NCBI RefSeq assembly: GCF_900116295.1
Contig: NZ_FPAF01000012.1
Location: 47,869 to 111,868, forward strand
Origin: Bacillus sp. 103mf
GTDB lineage: Bacteria; Bacillota; Bacilli; Bacillales; Bacillaceae_G
DNA: 64,000 nucleotides
Reading direction: 5' to 3'
In this document: positions 1-9,210 of the stretch, piece by piece
Numbering within the stretch: position 1 is the stretch's first letter
Layout: each line of letters begins with the position of its first letter
The notes under the pieces: model-generated
Database searches by the model: none
What the model was told of the DNA's origin: nothing
What the model saw: only the letters and a program-made list of their open reading frames with translations
Position numbers and translations under genes: made by a program

Positions 1-768
1 ATTTTTGTTGATTTCTGCTAGTTCTAAGAACTTTTCATATGTTGCTGTATAACGTGACATTTTTGAAAATTCAAGATGGAAAATAACATTAACACATTTG
101 TTCATAAACTCTGTATCATGGGAAATTAAAAGGAACGCATGAGGATATTCCTTTAAATAGTTTGTTAACCATTGAATATGTTCAACGTCTAAATAGTTAG
201 TTGGCTCATCGAGTAATAGTACTTCAGGTTGCTCAAGCAATAGCTTTGCAAGCAATACTTTCGTACGTTGTCCCCCACTTAACGCCGAAACATCACGATC
301 TAAGCCAATTGCATCAATTCCAAGACCGCGTGCCGCTTCTTCAATTTTAATATCTAATAAATAGAAGCCGCCTGCTTCAAGTGCATCTTGCACTCCTGCC
401 ATTTTTTCAAGTAGTTCTTCTAATTCTTCTGGAGACGCTGTTGCCATGTTTTCAGCAATCGTATTTAATTCTTTTTCTTTTTCGAATAAAGGTAAGAACG
501 CATCTGTTAATACATCACGAATAGTTCGACCAGGTGTTAAAATTGTGTGCTGATCTAAATATCCATAATGGGTGCCAGGTGTCCATTCTACACGCCCTTG
601 ATCATGGATCAGTTGCCCTGTAATAATATTCATAAATGTTGATTTACCAACACCGTTTGCACCGACTAATCCAACATGTTCTCCTGCTAATAAACGCATT
701 GATACATCTTTAAATAGTGTACGATCACCAAAAGTATGACCTAGATTTTCAACTGTTAATAAGCTCAT
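1..768 (-). CDS. ABC-F family ATP-binding protein, 3' end cut by the window edge
   Basis: The visible 256 N-terminal residues begin MSLLTVENLG at an ATG preceded by GGAGGA. Walker A GANGVGKST is at residues 36-44. An LSGGQ signature lies near residue 160, Walker B LLLDEPTNYLD near 185 and a switch histidine in LLISHDTEF near 218. No membrane segments are seen. This soluble layout is that of ABC-F ATPases, which act on ribosomes as translation factors or in antibiotic resistance rather than as transporters. The second ATPase domain would lie outside the window. The subgroup cannot be fixed from half a protein. Confidence 0.85.
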   Translation of the reverse strand, partial: MSLLTVENLGHTFGDRTLFKDVSMRLLAGEHVGLVGANGVGKSTFMNIITGQLIHDQGRVEWTPGTHYGYLDQHTILTPGRTIRDVLTDAFLPLFEKEKELNTIAENMATASPEELEELLEKMAGVQDALEAGGFYLLDIKIEEAARGLGIDAIGLDRDVSALSGGQRTKVLLAKLLLEQPEVLLLDEPTNYLDVEHIQWLTNYLKEYPHAFLLISHDTEFMNKCVNVIFHLEFSKMSRYTATYEKFLELAEINKN

Positions 769-792
769 AGTGTCCTCCGCTCTGTTTGAAAT

Positions 793-975
793 ATATAAAT
801 CCATTTTAATTTTTTAACATAAAAGTTACTAATACGCAGCATAAAAAATGACCTGCATTCGCTTTCTCCCTTTGTTTTAACCCTTGCATATGGGAGGAAA
901 AGACCCTAGCATGGCCAGATGCTCTCATCTACCTAAAAAAAGAGGTTTTAGGTAAGTTTTTCAATTGCTATTTAT
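793..975 (+). repeat. bcr1-like dispersed repeat, copy A
   Basis: The copy starts with ATAAATCCATTTTAATTTTT, has the central block CATATGGGAGGAAAAGACC, and ends with a CCTAAAAAAAGAGGTTTTAGG hairpin. TTTAT follows at 971-975. Ten further copies lie in the window. Size, hairpin and TTTAT edge fit the bcr1 element of the B. cereus group; the family name is from memory. Confidence 0.75.
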
Positions 976-1086
976 AATAGTATCTTGAATCATGATACTA
1001 AATTCTTAAATATAATGCTATCTTTTATCTTTGAATTTTCACGTATTCCTTATGAAAAGGGCCTGTAACTTTATGGGATTTTTTCA

Positions 1087-1148
1087 TTACAACAATGTAA
1101 TGTTAGTGTAAGATAAATCGATAGTTGAGTCCTTGTATATATTATACA
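1087..1148 (+). promoter_or_regulatory. BceR-type operator with a downstream promoter, no intact gene behind it
   Basis: TTACA-ACAA-TGTAA at 1087-1100 fits the TNACA-N4-TGTAA motif recalled for BceR-like response regulators that sense peptide antibiotics. It is followed by AGTGTAAGA and AAATCGATAG, and by a TATACA -10 candidate at 1143-1148. The same blocks precede the yxeA-like gene at 57.96 kb. Downstream here only a 19-codon frame (ATG at 1182) is open, so the served gene may have been lost. Confidence 0.5.
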
Positions 1149-1316
1149 CTTTAGTTAGTAAGGCGGTACAAACGCTGTAAAGATGAGTAAGTATAATGAT
1201 AAAAATACAATAATGTGTGCTGTATACCAAGATAATAAATAGTCGTTAGTTTACTCATTTTATAATTGTTTAGAGAGTATAAAAACCCCCCTTGTTTTTA
1301 TGAAAAGACCCCTTGT

Positions 1317-1361
1317 AAAAAAGAGCAACTGTTCCTGTATTGGAAAGTTGCTCTTTTTTTT
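1317..1361. terminator. Bidirectional Rho-independent terminator
   Basis: AAGAGCAACT (1321-1330) pairs with AGTTGCTCTT (1346-1355), with an A run on the left and a T run on the right. It can end minus-strand transcripts of the glycosyltransferase gene and plus-strand transcripts from the left. Confidence 0.8.
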
Positions 1362-1431
1362 ATCCCGCATTAACGGGCTTTCCATCAGTAGGAAATCATG
1401 AAAACACCAACTGATGGTTAATTTCATTTTA
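1362..1431 (-). repeat. Stop-codon-associated hairpin element (family 2), short copy
   Basis: Read on the minus strand, it begins at the TAA of the glycosyltransferase gene (TAAAATGAAATTAA). A CCATCAGT/ACTGATGG stem follows, and it ends in TTAATGCGGGATAAA. The long middle part seen in full copies is missing. Confidence 0.65.
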
Positions 1432-2250
1432 TTTAAAGTATCCTCTAACAATCCCTTTTAAGCGATTTGTATGGAATTTTCGTTTATCATTAGAGATGTT
1501 TTGCATTGCACGGAATAAAGCAGCGGCAATGGCACGTAAAAAGTAAGGAAATCCATAATGTAAGCGAATGACTCTTCCGAAACCGCCGGCATAGGAAATA
1601 GCTCTTTTTAGTGATTGCTCATTAATAATCTCTTCTTTTACTGGATGATATACGAAAAGATCTTTCTTAAATAAACCTGTATAGCCATTCTTCATACCGC
1701 GAAGTACAAAATCGGTTTCTTCACCGGCTCCGTAAATTGTCCCTGCTCCAACTCCTAAGTTTTCATCAAATGTGCCTACATCTTGTACGAACTGCTTCGT
1801 AAAGAAAAGGGCAAAGGAAGGGCCCATGAATCCGTATTTGTTATTTAAAATAATATCTGTTTTAGGAGCATGTATTAAAGAGCCTGTCCCTTCTACATTT
1901 GTTGTATTGGTAGAAATAAAATGAATATTGTTATTTCGTTTAAACGTCTCCTGAATATTTTCTAACACGTTCGTTTCGTAAATACAGTCGTCATCTGGAA
2001 AAGCGATAACATCACCATCAGCTACTTTTAAACCTGTGTTTCGTGCACGGGAGAGTCCTTTGATTGGCGTGTATATATAATTGATTGGGAATTTTTCTTT
2101 ATAGTCAGTAAATAAATCAGCGATTGGTGTATCGTTTTGGTCGACTACAATGAGTTCAAAGCCTTTATATGTTTGTTTTTCTAATGATTTTAGTAAATCT
2201 ATAATATCATCACGTCTGCCGCAAGTCGCCATGATTAAAGAGAATTTCAA
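1429..2250 (-). CDS. Family 2 glycosyltransferase
   Basis: 273 residues beginning MKFSLIMATCGRRDD, with the GT-A N-terminal strand and the nucleotide-sugar segment ELIVVDQNDTP. The metal-binding acidic motif FPDDDC is near residue 90. No membrane segment precedes the catalytic domain, so it is probably cytoplasmic or peripheral. The start is TTG at 2250, 9 nt after AAAGGAG. It lies 66 nt downstream of the flippase gene on the same strand, which suggests one operon for building and exporting a surface glycan. The sugar added cannot be deduced. The stop codon merges with a family 2 hairpin element. Confidence 0.85.
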   Translation of the reverse strand: MKFSLIMATCGRRDDIIDLLKSLEKQTYKGFELIVVDQNDTPIADLFTDYKEKFPINYIYTPIKGLSRARNTGLKVADGDVIAFPDDDCIYETNVLENIQETFKRNNNIHFISTNTTNVEGTGSLIHAPKTDIILNNKYGFMGPSFALFFTKQFVQDVGTFDENLGVGAGTIYGAGEETDFVLRGMKNGYTGLFKKDLFVYHPVKEEIINEQSLKRAISYAGGFGRVIRLHYGFPYFLRAIAAALFRAMQNISNDKRKFHTNRLKGIVRGYFK

Positions 2251-2316
2251 TCGGAACAGCTCCTTTAAAGAAGTTTCATTCGCTTAAACATGCAAGATGG
2301 TGTTTTGTTACTTACA

Positions 2317-3771
2317 TCATTTTTTCTTCAGCTTTTCTTTAATTTTATCTAAAAACATAAACAATATCTCATCTTTTGTTATCAATAAAATCAAGGCATA
2401 TACACATCCGCATGTGATGATTGTAATAATAACAGAAAGGATTTTTCCTGTTATTGTTATATGGACGAGAAATGATAACGGTATAAATGTAAGTGAATAG
2501 AAGAGATATTTTAGTTTCGACATATCGAATAATGTGTAATTTACTTTTAGTTTCTTTTTTACATATATATATTCCAGTGTAATTAACAAGCAGTATGCAA
2601 TCGTAGTTGTGACAATTGCTGTTGTCGGTGTGAATACGTGAAAGACGATCAGCAAGATATTTAAAATAAGGTTTAGAAAACCACCAATGAATAAAAAACG
2701 TACTAAAATGTTTTCTTTCTTTTTTACGTAAATAATTTGATTCGATAAAATGGATTCGATACCTATTGCAATCATGTATAATGCAAAAGCAACTAATGTG
2801 CCACCAGCGTTAGCAAATTTATTTCCCCCGTAAATAACAACAGCCCCATGAGCGATAAGCATTAAGCCAATAGCTGCTGGAAATAATGTAATAAAGTACA
2901 CTTTTGAGATTTTATTTAATAATGTTTCATACTCTTTTTCATCTGCATTTCCTGATAAATAAGAGAGCCGCGGAATGGTAACTTGAATTACACTTAACAT
3001 AAGTGTATTAATAATTGTCATAATTTGAAAAGCCATGACATAGTAAGAAAGTTCGGATTTACCAGCATACTCCCCTAATAATAGTCGGTCTAATTGTGTA
3101 TATAGAATAGTTGCATTTGAAAAGATAACAACTAAAAATAATGGTTTTAAATGCCGAACAATGGTTATGTTTGAAAAATCGAACTTAACTTGACGTTTTA
3201 CATATACAAAACTGATAAAATGGTTTAAAAATGTTGATAAAACTAATAAACTTGCAAATTGTTTGTAATCATTTGCACCATGAATAAAAATAAATAGAAG
3301 GACAACATAAATGAGACGAACAACAATTGTTTTTTTCGCAATGAAATCATAATTTTCATGTGCTTCATTGTACCATTCTACATAAAATAAACTTGAAATA
3401 AAGTTGAACCCGAAAATAAGAAGAACAGGAAATTCCTCTTTATTTTCATATCCAATGTAACTAAAAAGTAAAAAGGCAATTAAAGCAAGGATACTAGTTG
3501 TAAAATTAATAAGATATAAATTTGTAAACAATTGGGAAGTTTTTTTTCTATCCTTTTTAACTAAGCTAATTTCGCGTAAACCATATTGATACACACCAAA
3601 TGTAGCAAACACAAAGAAAAAATTAAAAATTGTTTCGCTATTGTTAACTGTTCCCATTGAATGAGGCCCGAGCATTCGATATGCATAGGGGCCTACTAGA
3701 AGCGGAAGGATAATATTAAAGGTGTTGAGCAATAATTTATAAAAAATATTTGATCCAATTGATTTTTGCAT
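2317..3771 (-). CDS. Wzx-type oligosaccharide flippase (MOP superfamily)
   Basis: 484 residues with about 12-14 hydrophobic segments and the family opening SIGSNIFYKLLLNTFNIILP followed by GPYAYRMLGPHSMG, typical of polysaccharide flippases. Proteins of this type move lipid-linked repeat units across the membrane. The start chosen is ATG 3771, 5 nt after GGTGA; the ATG 15 nt upstream lacks a ribosome-binding site. It precedes the GT2 gene in a two-gene minus-strand unit. The nearest polymerase candidate is the O-antigen-ligase-like gene at 7.7 kb, not in the same operon. The exported polymer is unknown. Confidence 0.88.
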   Translation of the reverse strand: MQKSIGSNIFYKLLLNTFNIILPLLVGPYAYRMLGPHSMGTVNNSETIFNFFFVFATFGVYQYGLREISLVKKDRKKTSQLFTNLYLINFTTSILALIAFLLFSYIGYENKEEFPVLLIFGFNFISSLFYVEWYNEAHENYDFIAKKTIVVRLIYVVLLFIFIHGANDYKQFASLLVLSTFLNHFISFVYVKRQVKFDFSNITIVRHLKPLFLVVIFSNATILYTQLDRLLLGEYAGKSELSYYVMAFQIMTIINTLMLSVIQVTIPRLSYLSGNADEKEYETLLNKISKVYFITLFPAAIGLMLIAHGAVVIYGGNKFANAGGTLVAFALYMIAIGIESILSNQIIYVKKKENILVRFLFIGGFLNLILNILLIVFHVFTPTTAIVTTTIAYCLLITLEYIYVKKKLKVNYTLFDMSKLKYLFYSLTFIPLSFLVHITITGKILSVIITIITCGCVYALILLITKDEILFMFLDKIKEKLKKK

Positions 3772-3859
3772 AATTTCACCTTTCATCGATAGTTCTTGAA
3801 ATAAAATGCTTTTGTGTTTTCTATTGAAAGGAATTCAATATTAGAAGTCTAATTTGCGT

Positions 3860-4027
3860 TTTTAATCCTATAACTTTGACCGTCATGATCTGCACTCGCT
3901 GTCTATCTTTGCTTTAAGCCTTGCATGTGGCAAGAAAAGACCCTGACCGCTTCTATGTGCGGCCAGATGCTCTCTTCCCTCCTAAAAAGAAAAGGGTTTT
4001 TGTATCAGTTTTGTAACTTGTATATAT
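3860..4027 (+). repeat. bcr1-like repeat, copy B (degenerate 5' end)
   Basis: The core GCATGTGGCAAGAAAAGACC, the segment CTGACCGCTTCTATG and the terminal hairpin around CCTAAAAAGAAAAGG match the other copies. The first ~40 bases have drifted. The rest of the gap 3772-4236 is AT-rich with no gene. Confidence 0.7.
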
Positions 4028-4236
4028 AGCATAAGATTTTTTTATTGAGTGATATTCATGGAATGTTCCTCTGGCTAATAAGTTATATAAGTCAATTAAT
4101 TTTAAGTAATTACGGATATAAGTTTACCGCAGATAAACTTTGTAAAGCAACAGTGGATTCTTTTCTTAATTGCATTAAAAATGGCATACAATGTATGAAA
4201 ATAGCAGATAAGAAAGCTTAGTATTTCTTCATAATA

Positions 4237-4266
4237 TAAAAAACTTGGCGAATACATTCGCCAAGA
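4237..4266 (-). terminator. Terminator of the thioesterase gene
   Basis: CTTGGCGAA (4244-4252) pairs with TTCGCCAAG (4257-4265). On the minus strand it is followed by a T run. Confidence 0.8.
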
Positions 4267-4279
4267 AGAGGTTGTGGAA

Positions 4280-4792
4280 TTACACATTCCATGGTTTTTG
4301 AATTGTTAGTACTTCTGCCATTTCCTTACTTTTTAATCGGTTCATTTTTCGTTTTTCTGCACGTTCCCCGCCTGTGTTATATAACCAGATCTCTTCTTCT
4401 GTTTCAGCGATCACACCTGGTACAGAGGCTGGTTTTCCATCTTTTAATGCGACGAAAGTGATGAAGCAAGTAGCTGCAATACGGCGTTCTCCGCCTAATA
4501 AATCCTCTGCAACAATTTTTACGAATACTTCCATAGAAGATTTTCCTGTATAACAAACGAATGCTTCATAGCAAACAGAATCGGTTTGGTGAATTGGTGT
4601 TAAGAAGTCAACAGAATCGATAGAAGCAGTTACACAATGCTGACGGCTATGGCGTGCAGCAGCGATAGAAGCAATGCTGTCAATTTCCGCTAATAATTTT
4701 CCGCCAAATAATGTTTGATGGTTATTTAAGTCATTTGGAAAAACACGTGTTGTTTTTATCGCTCTTGACTCTCTCATAAATTTCTTTTCCAT
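4280..4792 (-). CDS. Acyl-CoA thioesterase, hotdog fold (YkhA type)
   Basis: 170 residues from ATG 4792, 8 nt after AGGAG. It carries a single hotdog domain with the family signature NHQTLFGGKLLAEIDSIA, in which the acidic residue after GGK is the usual catalytic one, followed by HCVTASIDSVDF. Members hydrolyse acyl-CoA thioesters to free acid and CoA in the cytosol, with broad chain-length range. It is monocistronic between the flippase operon and a divergent membrane glycosyltransferase gene. The physiological substrate is not deducible. Confidence 0.85.
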   Translation of the reverse strand: MEKKFMRESRAIKTTRVFPNDLNNHQTLFGGKLLAEIDSIASIAAARHSRQHCVTASIDSVDFLTPIHQTDSVCYEAFVCYTGKSSMEVFVKIVAEDLLGGERRIAATCFITFVALKDGKPASVPGVIAETEEEIWLYNTGGERAEKRKMNRLKSKEMAEVLTIQKPWNV

Positions 4793-5006
4793 ATTATCTA
4801 CTCCTGTTTTGTTTGTTCTTATGATATTCATCGGAACTTAATTTATTTCGTCCATCATTCGTTATAAACAGTGAACGAAAATTTCTCTGTATATAGATTG
4901 TAGTGTAAAAGAGATTTCGCTTACATTGCAAGGAGAATATATGATGTTACGAACTTTGTTATAGAAATAGGGTACCGGTATTCTCTTTATTCGTGATAAA
5001 ATCGTT

Positions 5007-5036
5007 TTGTTACAAATACGAAGTTAAGGGTATAGA
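5007..5036 (+). promoter_or_regulatory. Candidate sigma-A promoter for the gene at 5080
   Basis: TTGTTA (5007-5012), an 18-nt spacer and TATAGA (5031-5036) lie 43 nt before the start codon. The match is moderate. The rest of 4793-5079 shows nothing distinct. Confidence 0.35.
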
Positions 5037-5079
5037 TACCTATTAACAAGAGAAAAAAGAGGTGCGATAGAATAAAGTT

Positions 5080-6405
5080 ATGGACAAGATGCAGATAGGT
5101 TTTTCAGCTTTTTTTTACAAGGTAGTAGTTGGACTCATGTTCCTCTTTTTTGCATATTCCTTTTGGTATTCTTTTGGAGAGGTAAAAACTGTTTTTGATG
5201 TAAAATCTTCTAGTTTAGCGATTGTATTAGGTGTTTGTATCATTTTACTTTTGCTGACTACCTCTATTTTACAGTATCGATTTACGGATAAACAATTTAT
5301 TATTTTTCTCATTTCTGGTACTGTGTTACTCCGGTTTCTATCTATTGTGTTAATGAAAGCTCCGATCGAAAGTGATATGAATGTGATGTATGAAGCTGCT
5401 AAACAAGTTGCACAAGGAAATACTATTTTTAGCAGTCTAGAAACTGTAGTTCAATCTCCTTTTATTATGTACGAATCCTTTTTAATTCGTTTTTTCGGAG
5501 ATGCAACGTTTGTCTTAAAGGTATGTAATGTTTTATATTGCGGAGCTACCGCTTATTTTATTTATCAGCTTGCTTCAAAACTATTTCATGAAGAATGTGG
5601 CCGAATTGCAGCGGTATTATACGCTTTGTATATTCCTAATATTATGCTTTGTTCTGTTTTAACGAATGAGCATTTGGCAACATGTTTATTTTATTTTGCC
5701 TGTTACTTACTTATACATAAAGGATTAAGTCATTCGTATATGTGGGGAGTCGCCGTTGCTTTATTTGCTTTCAGTAATATGATTCGTCCATTAGGCTTAT
5801 TTTTAATTATAGTTCTTGTTTTGTATCTTGTATTAGTAGAAGTTTTGCAAAGTCCAGATAGAAAAGGAATGTTGATTAGACTAATAGGTGTATGTGTTAT
5901 ATTTTATGGTGTTCATTACGCAGTAAGTTATGCACTTGGAACATCAAGTAATTCGCGATACACTTTTACAAACGAAGGGTATATTCAATCTGTCCTAATA
6001 GGAAAAAATGAAAAAAGAGCAGAACAAGAGAAAAAAGAATATAATATGGATTTTATAAACAAAAAGTTGAATAAAATAGAGAAGGATCGTTTTTCTTCTA
6101 TTCAAATGAGTTTAGGAGAGCTAGAGAAACAAGAAATGAAAAACACCTTTATAAAAGGTGGATATTTTATATACATGATGATTACGATATTTACGGCAAT
6201 CTCTATGTTACATCTTCTAGCTCAAAAACAGGGAAATAGAAATTATATGCTGTTTCTACTCATAATTGCGAGCCATTTGTATACAAAGTTTATGAACATG
6301 CATATTGTATATGAGGGTGTATTAGTCCCAAGTCTATTGATATTACAAAGCTATGGGATATATATGATAAATCAATATTGTCAAAAGCTATTTTTTAAAA
6401 AGTAA
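5080..6405 (+). CDS. GT-C fold membrane glycosyltransferase (GT39/ArnT-like)
   Basis: 441 residues with about 10-11 membrane segments. An early extracytoplasmic loop contains PIESDMNVMYEAAKQ near residue 96, resembling the acidic motif of the PMT/ArnT superfamily, which transfers sugars from polyprenyl-phosphate donors on the outer face. A charged loop rich in K and E (about residues 305-355) precedes the last segments. GAGGTG lies rather far upstream of ATG 5080; ATG 5089 is an alternative. The acceptor may be a wall polymer, given the other glycan genes nearby, but this is inference. Confidence 0.7.
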   Translation: MDKMQIGFSAFFYKVVVGLMFLFFAYSFWYSFGEVKTVFDVKSSSLAIVLGVCIILLLLTTSILQYRFTDKQFIIFLISGTVLLRFLSIVLMKAPIESDMNVMYEAAKQVAQGNTIFSSLETVVQSPFIMYESFLIRFFGDATFVLKVCNVLYCGATAYFIYQLASKLFHEECGRIAAVLYALYIPNIMLCSVLTNEHLATCLFYFACYLLIHKGLSHSYMWGVAVALFAFSNMIRPLGLFLIIVLVLYLVLVEVLQSPDRKGMLIRLIGVCVIFYGVHYAVSYALGTSSNSRYTFTNEGYIQSVLIGKNEKRAEQEKKEYNMDFINKKLNKIEKDRFSSIQMSLGELEKQEMKNTFIKGGYFIYMMITIFTAISMLHLLAQKQGNRNYMLFLLIIASHLYTKFMNMHIVYEGVLVPSLLILQSYGIYMINQYCQKLFFKK

Positions 6406-6456
6406 AGTTCCTATGAGTGTGGATGGTTTTATTCCTCACTCATAGGAATTTTGTTT
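6406..6456 (+). terminator. Terminator of the GT-C glycosyltransferase gene
   Basis: TTCCTATGAGTG (6408-6419) pairs with CACTCATAGGAA (6437-6448), followed by TTTTGTTTT. The sequence just after (to about 6495) resembles the tail of family 2 elements. Confidence 0.8.
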
Positions 6457-6602
6457 TATCACGTTATTCGTGGATAGTAAAACCCCCTGCTGATCGTCAA
6501 TTTGTTTTATGAATCGCTTCTAATCTTTGTTTCTTTATTTATTATATCTATTTTTCTATACCTTATCTTTATATAAAACTCGAAGGATTTATGTAATATA
6601 TT

Positions 6603-6793
6603 ATGTATCCATTTAAATTTTTCAACATGTAATTCGCTGTCATGTAGAATAAAACATGACCTGCGCTAGCTTTCTCCTTTTGTTTTAAACGTCACATATG
6701 GTAGGGAAAGGTCCTGACCTGACTGTTTCTATGCGCTCTCGTTCCCCCTTAAATAGAAAGAAGATGTTTATGTTGTTTTTTAACTTGTATATA
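6603..6793 (+). repeat. bcr1-like repeat, copy C
   Basis: It runs from ATGTATCCATTTAAATTTTT to TTTTTTAACTTGTATATA, with the conserved CATATGGTAGGGAAAGGTCC core. A block containing GGCCAGATG is shortened. It sits between convergent genes. Confidence 0.72.
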
Positions 6794-6826
6794 AAAAAGG
6801 AGAATTCATGAAAGAATTCTCTTTTT
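6794..6826 (-). terminator. Terminator of the TRIC-like gene
   Basis: AGGAGAATTC/GAATTCTCTT stem with A and T runs on both sides (6794-6807 with 6814-6826). Confidence 0.8.
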
Positions 6827-6837
6827 ATAAAAATAGA

Positions 6838-7470
6838 TCAATGACCTTTATGGATTTTCGCATGTGTTTTAAAAAAGACTGGGAAATGTACATTATAGAT
6901 AAAAGTTACTACACGTATAACAAATGTTACGAGTAAACAAATATAGAAAGCTAATACGTGTGATCCCATTTCATAAGTAATAAGAAAGCTAATTGCACCT
7001 AGAATGGAGGCAATTGCATAAATTTCTTTACGAAAGACATATGGGATATCTTGCGCACACATATCACGTAAAATTCCACCGCCAATACCTGTGATAACTC
7101 CCATAGAAACAACTAAGAAAGAAGCATTCATGTGATGAGTAATGGCCGCATTTGCACCGATAGCAGTAAATACGCCTAAACCGACAGCGTCTGATAACAT
7201 AATAACAACTTGTAATTTATGAATTCGTTCAAAAAACATACAAGTAAATAATGCTGCTAGGATACTAATAAAAAAGTAAATTGGTTGAACAAATGCAACT
7301 GGAGGTAAGTTTCCAATCATAACATCTCGAATGATTCCGCCGCCAAGTGCTGTTGCTACAGACAAACAAAGGACACCAAATAAATCGAGTTCTTTTTTTA
7401 AACCTACTAATGTACCAGAAATGGCAGCTGCGATAATACCGAGAAATGTAAATACATCAATTAAAAACAT
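6838..7470 (-). CDS. TRIC-like trimeric cation channel (UPF0126)
   Basis: 210 residues, about seven membrane segments in an internally duplicated layout. Each half carries the family motif: GGGIIRD at 43-49 and GGGILRD near 130. Bacterial UPF0126 proteins are homologues of TRIC channels that conduct monovalent cations as trimers; B. subtilis YvgT is a relative. The gene stands alone on the minus strand with its own terminator. Its role in this organism is not known. Confidence 0.82.
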   Translation of the reverse strand: MFLIDVFTFLGIIAAAISGTLVGLKKELDLFGVLCLSVATALGGGIIRDVMIGNLPPVAFVQPIYFFISILAALFTCMFFERIHKLQVVIMLSDAVGLGVFTAIGANAAITHHMNASFLVVSMGVITGIGGGILRDMCAQDIPYVFRKEIYAIASILGAISFLITYEMGSHVLAFYICLLVTFVIRVVTFIYNVHFPVFFKTHAKIHKGH

Positions 7471-7695
7471 CGCTCCGATCCCTTCCTTCTAAAGATGTTC
7501 CAAGGAAAGAATATACACTAAAGTTATCAAAATAACAATTCCTGTTTCGCTACATGTAAAAAAAGCGAAAGAATAAGGAAAGAAAGCGTTTGAAAGTGTT
7601 GTTTTCAAAGTAAATACAATGGATATAGGAGAAAAGTGACGCCCTCAAAGATTTTATGATTCAATTAAAATCCCATCTAGTCAATTCATAACTTA

Positions 7696-7704
7696 TGCTA
7701 TAAT
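7696..7704 (+). promoter_or_regulatory. Extended -10 promoter for the ligase-like gene
   Basis: TGCTATAAT (TGn plus perfect TATAAT) lies 42 nt upstream of ATG 7746. No good -35 is present, which extended -10 promoters can tolerate. The rest of 7471-7745 shows no gene. Confidence 0.5.
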
Positions 7705-7745
7705 AGGTATTTGGAAAGAAGCAACAATATTTATGGGGGGTAAAA

Positions 7746-9125
7746 ATGTTAAATCACAATAGTTTAAGTTATAAATTTGAACGTTTTCTATTGATTTTTA
7801 TTATATTACAACCAATTATAGATTTACTTACATCATTTTGTATTTTAGAGCTAAAAATCGATGCAACGGTTGGAGTGATAACACGCTTATTTGTTATGGC
7901 TCTTGGTGGTATTTATATTCTTACGCAAGCCCGTATAAAAGAAAATCGAAAATATATTATATATTTACTTGGGTTAGGAATTGTCCTTGGATTAGGATTT
8001 TTAAATAACAAAATGATTAAGCATCCGATGTTACAAATGGAAGATCTTAAGTTTATAGCAAAGGCGTTATATCCATTTGTGATGATAAGTTGCTATATTC
8101 TCGTATTCAAGTCATTAAAGACGAAAGAAACAATGCATACAAAGATGAGAAACTATATAGCATATGCAGCTTTAATTATAAATGTAACTATGGTTGCAGC
8201 TATCGCAACTGGAACGGATTATAATAGTTATGACTATTTTAAAGAAGGTTCTCGCGGCTGGTTTTTTGCAGGGAATGAACTTGGATCAATTTTAGCGATT
8301 GTATGCCCAGTTGTTGTATTGTATTCTATTGAAAAAACAACAAGCTTAGCAAAAATTTATTTCTGGATTCCGTCTCTTTTAATTGTATTTTCATTGTTTG
8401 CAATTGGAACAAAAGTAGGGGCCGGTGCTATTGTTTGTACATTTGTTATTGCTATTTTTATGTGCTTTATACAAGCGTTTTTACAACGGAAAGAACGTAA
8501 TAAAAAGCCATATTTGTTAAATGGTTTAATCGCAACAGTTATATTTGCAGGAGTAGTAGGATATTTTCCATTCTCGCCAATATATAAAAATACAGGGATT
8601 CATCATCAAGTATTTGAAAAAGTACAAGAGGAAAAAAAGCAACATAATAACCATGTTAAACAAGAGGATACCGCAAAAGAGAAAGAAAAAGTGAAAGAAG
8701 AAGAGAAAAAGGCTGAGACACAGGCTCTCATTTTTAGTGGACGTGAATTATTTACAAAAACGTATGAAGACTTTTATAAACAAGCGCCTATGTCTCAGAA
8801 GTTACTTGGTATGGGATATGGTGGTAACTTTAAAGATGCCCCAAAATTAATTGAAAGAGATTTCCATGATTGGTTTTATACTTTTGGAATTATCGGTTTC
8901 ATTTTTCTTATGATTCCGTTTCTGTATTATGGTTTGAGAATTCTAATGGTGTTAATAACAAGGTTTCGTGAAGTATTTACGGTCAAGTACGCATTGTTAG
9001 CTGCTGGTCTTGGATTAGCATTAGGAATTGCTTTTACAGCAGGTCATGTGTTAACGGCACCAGGAGTAAGTATTTACTTTGTCGTATTATTAGCATATTT
9101 AATCGTTGATTTAGAAATAGAATAA
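7746..9125 (+). CDS. O-antigen ligase/polymerase-like membrane protein
   Basis: 459 residues, about 10-12 membrane segments, with a long extracytoplasmic region (about residues 285-360) that includes a K/E-rich stretch and FSGRELFTKTYEDFY. This is the Wzy_C/ligase architecture: polytopic, with one large loop between the last helices. Such proteins polymerise or ligate lipid-linked glycans at the outer face. The start follows GGGGGG by 5 nt. A terminator separates it from the downstream GT4 gene. Ligase versus polymerase cannot be distinguished by sequence. Confidence 0.75.
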   Translation: MLNHNSLSYKFERFLLIFIILQPIIDLLTSFCILELKIDATVGVITRLFVMALGGIYILTQARIKENRKYIIYLLGLGIVLGLGFLNNKMIKHPMLQMEDLKFIAKALYPFVMISCYILVFKSLKTKETMHTKMRNYIAYAALIINVTMVAAIATGTDYNSYDYFKEGSRGWFFAGNELGSILAIVCPVVVLYSIEKTTSLAKIYFWIPSLLIVFSLFAIGTKVGAGAIVCTFVIAIFMCFIQAFLQRKERNKKPYLLNGLIATVIFAGVVGYFPFSPIYKNTGIHHQVFEKVQEEKKQHNNHVKQEDTAKEKEKVKEEEKKAETQALIFSGRELFTKTYEDFYKQAPMSQKLLGMGYGGNFKDAPKLIERDFHDWFYTFGIIGFIFLMIPFLYYGLRILMVLITRFREVFTVKYALLAAGLGLALGIAFTAGHVLTAPGVSIYFVVLLAYLIVDLEIE

Positions 9126-9130
9126 TGGAA

Positions 9131-9167
9131 AAATAAAAGCTAGCACTATGTTAGCTTTTATTTTTTG
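9131..9167 (+). terminator. Terminator of the ligase-like gene
   Basis: AATAAAAGCTA (9132-9142) pairs with TAGCTTTTATT (9152-9162), followed by a T run. Confidence 0.8.
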
Positions 9168-9210
9168 CTATAGTAAAAAATAAGAAAATATATTTAATGG
9201 AGGAAAAAAG

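Noticed and set aside
1260-1451. Minus-strand open frame over the terminator and family 2 copy
   Set aside because: It consists of terminator, repeat and the glycosyltransferase 3' end in another frame; there is no start signal.
4742-4751. CACGTG hexamer as a second parS site
   Set aside because: The flanks (AACACGTGTT) do not match the GTTTCACGTGAAAC palindrome.
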